From Actinomycetes bacterium (GTDB lineage Bacteria; Actinomycetota; Actinomycetes; Mycobacteriales; Micromonosporaceae), in contig JAEYGD010000567.1 of the NCBI GenBank assembly GCA_023402505.1, forward strand, positions 1-9,326: a stretch of DNA of 9,326 bases. Direction: 5' to 3'. Shown piece by piece: positions 7,860 to 9,326 of this stretch; the stretch's first letter is position 1; each line of letters opens with the position of its first letter. The translations under genes and the position numbers were made by a program. The notes beneath the pieces are model-generated. The model was given only the letters and a program-made list of their open reading frames with translations, made no database searches and had not been told where the DNA came from.

Positions 7860-8957
7860 TCAAGGCAAGGTTGGTGCCGGGGTGGGTGTGGCAGGCGTGG
7901 TGAGGTGTCGGTGGATTTCGCGGGCGATGTAGCGCTTGAGGCAGCGGATGACTTCGCGGCGACTCTTGCCCTCGGTGGTTCGTTTGGTGAGGTAGGCGCG
8001 GCTGCGCTGGTCCCAGCGGAGTCGTGACAGCGTGATGCGGTAGAGGGCCGCGTTGGCCTGGCGGTCGCCGCCGCGGTTGAGCCGGCGTCTTGTCGTCTTG
8101 CCTGAGGATGCCTGGAGTGGGCTTACCCCGCAGAGCGCGGCGAAGGAGGCTTCGCTGGTGAGGCGGTCGGGGTTGTCACCGGCCGTGACGAGCAGGACGG
8201 CGGCGCTGTCCGGGCCGACGCCGGTCACTTCCAGCAGTTGCGGAGCCTTCGCCTCGACCGCGGCAGTGATGTGCGTCGTCAGTTCGTCGATCTCGGTGGT
8301 GAGTTGTTGGATTCGGTGGGCGAGCAGTCGAAGGGTGTAGCGGGCGGCGTAGGCGGGACCGGCACTGCGATTGGGGTCGAGTCGAGCGCAGGCAGCGATC
8401 AGCAGTGGGTTGGACAGCGGGGCGAGCTCTTCACGCAGTTGCGCGTCGGCGTTGACCAGTACGGCTTTGAGCTGGTTGATGGCCTGGGTGCGGGCCTTGA
8501 TCGCCGAGTCCTTCGCCAGTTTGAACAGCCGGAGCATCTCGACTGGCCCGTCGGCACTCTTCGGTGTCGTGGTTGCCTGTCCCGAGATGATGGCGCGGGC
8601 GGCTGCTTCGGCGTCGATGGCGTCTGTCTTGCCTCGCCGTCGGCGGGTCGCCCGGTCGGGCCGGTTGACCTCGAGCACGACGATGTCTTCGGCGCGCAGA
8701 TGCCGGGTCAGCGCGGCGCCGTAGGAACCGGTGCCCTCCACCCCCGCGCGACGCAGCGTGCCCAAGGACCTCGCCCAGGCAACCAGTTGGCGGTAGCCGG
8801 CCGACGTCGTTGGGAATGCCGCACGGCCGAGTAGGACACCCGCGACGGTGAGCACGGCCGCGACGTGGACATCCTTGTGCGTGTCAACACCGAGGACGAT
8901 CGTTTCGGCGTCGCTGTGGCGGTCTTCGTCGGGTGCAGGCATGCTGGGGCCGGTCAT
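7860..8957 (-). CDS. IS110-family transposase (DEDD/serine recombinase, bridge-RNA guided)
   Basis: The protein has 365 residues, normal for the family. The N-terminal RuvC-like DEDD domain shows D25 in VLGVDTHKDVHVAAV, E74 in GVEGTGSYG, and D112/D115 in KTDAIDAEAAARA. A helical, basic middle (residues ~140-235) follows. The C-terminal Tnp domain has LLEVTGVGPDSAAVLL (241-256), then FAALCGVSPLQASSGK with the likely catalytic serine at 284/285, and RRRLNRGGDRQANAALY (290-306). In the studied relative IS621, two such subunit pairs use a bridge RNA to bring donor circle and target DNA together and exchange strands through the serine. ATG 8957 was chosen because AAGGAG lies four bases upstream. 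Nothing is missing, so it is probably active. It lies in the same orientation as the split IS256 gene and may be co-transcribed from it. Confidence 0.97.
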   Translation of the reverse strand: MTGPSMPAPDEDRHSDAETIVLGVDTHKDVHVAAVLTVAGVLLGRAAFPTTSAGYRQLVAWARSLGTLRRAGVEGTGSYGAALTRHLRAEDIVVLEVNRPDRATRRRRGKTDAIDAEAAARAIISGQATTTPKSADGPVEMLRLFKLAKDSAIKARTQAINQLKAVLVNADAQLREELAPLSNPLLIAACARLDPNRSAGPAYAARYTLRLLAHRIQQLTTEIDELTTHITAAVEAKAPQLLEVTGVGPDSAAVLLVTAGDNPDRLTSEASFAALCGVSPLQASSGKTTRRRLNRGGDRQANAALYRITLSRLRWDQRSRAYLTKRTTEGKSRREVIRCLKRYIAREIHRHLTTPATPTPAPTLP

Positions 8958-8961
8958 GTGA

Positions 8962-8967
8962 CTCCTT
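8962..8967 (-). promoter_or_regulatory. Ribosome binding site of the IS110 transposase
   Basis: Minus strand AAGGAG, four bases before ATG 8957. It decides the start. It lies just outside the 3' arm of the long bridge-RNA stem, so that stem would leave the site free. Confidence 0.8.
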
Positions 8968-8978
8968 AAAGCCGATCG

Positions 8979-9089
8979 GGGTCCGTGGCCAACGCCGGGC
9001 CGGGTGGGCGGTCAGAACTGTGACGGTGCCTTGTGCGGCAAGGCCCCTATCGAGACACGCCGACCCGGGCCGGCGTTGGCCACGGACCC
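8979..9089 (-). repeat. 27-bp inverted repeat forming the donor-loop stem
   Basis: Arms at 8979-9005 and 9063-9089 are complementary at 26 of 27 positions (shared core GGGTCCGTGGCCAACGCCGG), with one C-C mismatch. After a further C-C mismatch, GGCG/CGCC adds four more pairs. The 57 bases between the arms (9006-9062) hold both donor guides. As DNA the repeat is the most conspicuous structure in the element. Confidence 0.9.
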
Positions 9090-9175
9090 GAGCCGATGGT
9101 CGACAGATCAACCCATAGGCACCACGGCCAGTTAGACCACGAGTCAGACCACAGCCCGAAGGCGGCACTGGGAGA
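8979..9175 (-). ncRNA. IS110 bridge RNA with identifiable target and donor guides
   Basis: Read on the minus strand, 5' to 3'. (1) A hairpin GCC-TTCG-GGC lies at 9163-9154. (2) The target-binding loop is at 9151-9097, closed by TGGTC(T)GAC with GTCGACCA (8 bp, one bulge). Its 5' side holds the left guide TGGTCTAACTG (9139-9129), matching the left target TGGTCGAACTG at 10 of 11. Its 3' side holds the right guide GGGTTG (9114-9109), exact complement of CAACCC at the right junction. (3) The donor-binding loop is at 9062-9006, on a 27-bp stem. Its left guide ATAGGGGC (9050-9043) equals the element's right end (7853-7846). Its right guide TCACAG (9023-9018) is complementary to CTGTGA at the left junction. 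A CCTTG/CAAGG hairpin caps the loop between the two donor guides. The layout matches the bridge RNA described for IS621. The exact RNA ends and promoter are not determined. Confidence 0.82.
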
Positions 9176-9183
9176 TCCTCACA

Positions 9184-9326
9184 GTTCGACCAGATCTGGC
9201 GCCAGATCTCGCGGGGGAAGCCGGTGAACGCCAGGAGATCATCGCGAGCCTGGTCGAGGTGCTCGGCGGCGGCGGGGAACTTGGCTTCGATCGTGGTCAC
9301 GACGCGCTGGAACTGGGCGTGGACGG
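9184..9326 (-). pseudogene. IS256-family transposase, part upstream of the IS110 insertion (continues beyond window)
   Basis: The minus strand from the window edge reads VHAQFQRVVTTIEAKFPAAA, EHLDQARDDLLAFTGFPREI, WRQIWSN and then meets the IS110 end at 9183. This is the segment that precedes NPQERLNKEIRRR in IS256 transposases, and it joins in frame with the piece at 7606-7842. Together 47 + 78 residues are visible. Family members have roughly 400-430 residues, so most of the gene, including its start, lies to the right of the window. Translation now runs into the IS110 leader and continues to a stop at 8884. Confidence 0.94.

Larger units (their letters stand above)
7843..9183 (-). mobile_element. 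Complete IS110-family insertion sequence (~1341 bp) inserted in IS256 transposase gene
   Basis: The borders come from rejoining the host gene: minus-strand ...CAG ATC TGG TCG AAC before the element and AAC CCG CAG GAG after it restore the IS256 block IWSNNPQERL. The ends carry no inverted repeats and no clear target duplication, as is normal for this family; one shared C at each junction leaves one base of ambiguity. The noncoding part before the transposase is long (226 bases) and the part after it is only 17 bases. That is the IS110-group layout, with the bridge RNA upstream, as opposed to the IS1111 layout. The element looks intact: full-length transposase, good ribosome site and a foldable bridge RNA. 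Confidence 0.93.
7551..9326 (-). mobile_element. IS256-family element, 3' end and transposase parts, interrupted by IS110
   Basis: The outer end is near 7545-7551, where GGTCACGTCC begins and GGTGGTGTAAGAGACGGCC follows. This resembles the terminal GGTCAAGTCC...GTGGTGTAA found at ends of actinobacterial IS256 elements. The transposase reading frame begins beyond the right window edge and ends at 7606, giving a 3' noncoding end of about 55 bases. The IS110 element at 7843-9183 is excluded from this element. The other terminal repeat and the 8-9 bp target duplication lie outside the window and cannot be checked, so the exact border is uncertain by a few bases. Confidence 0.8.

Noticed and set aside
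8238..8834. 198-codon plus-strand frame opposite the IS110 transposase
   Set aside because: It is the antisense shadow of a complete transposase with all family motifs.
8884..9300. 138-codon minus-strand frame as an independent gene
   Set aside because: It is a chimera: IS256 transposase codons up to the junction at 9183, then out-of-gene reading through the IS110 bridge RNA leader.

Overview
The window is high-GC DNA from an actinomycete. In the first gene most codons end in C or G, ribosome sites are AAGGAG-like, and every recognisable family (long Rhs/YD-repeat protein, IS256 and IS110 transposases, group II intron) has its familiar actinobacterial form. The genus cannot be told from the sequence alone.

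Left part (1-6042): the 3' 5.7 kb of a very large Rhs/YD-repeat polymorphic-toxin gene, cut by the left window edge. It is followed, with an ATGA stop/start overlap, by a small gene for a two-helix membrane protein. The Rhs shell is codon-uniform. Its last ~230 residues are a glycine-rich, beta-rich tip with a different codon style, and the small gene shares that style. The pair reads as an exchangeable effector tip plus its membrane immunity protein. The tip does not match any toxin fold I can name.

Middle part (6043-7037): about 0.8 kb without a convincing gene. It holds several strong hairpins, among them a perfect 24-base palindrome. At its right end, on the minus strand, lies the possible 3' end of a small membrane-protein gene.

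Right part (7038-9326): a nest of mobile elements. The 5' part of a group II intron (plus strand) keeps its ribozyme beginning and the first codons of its maturase. It is cut off by the 3' end of an IS256-family element (minus strand). That element's transposase gene is in turn split by a complete IS110-family element of about 1341 bp (minus strand, 7843-9183). The two IS256 halves join back into an uninterrupted reading frame across the IS110 insertion, which fixes the IS110 ends to within about one base.

The main result is that the 226-base leader of the IS110 element contains a readable bridge RNA. It has a target-binding loop whose two guide segments match the two sides of the actual insertion site in the IS256 gene. 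It also has a donor-binding loop whose two guide segments match the element's own right and left ends. The donor loop sits on an unusually long stem of 27 bp. The junctions suggest a CT core in the donor and a CA core in the target.
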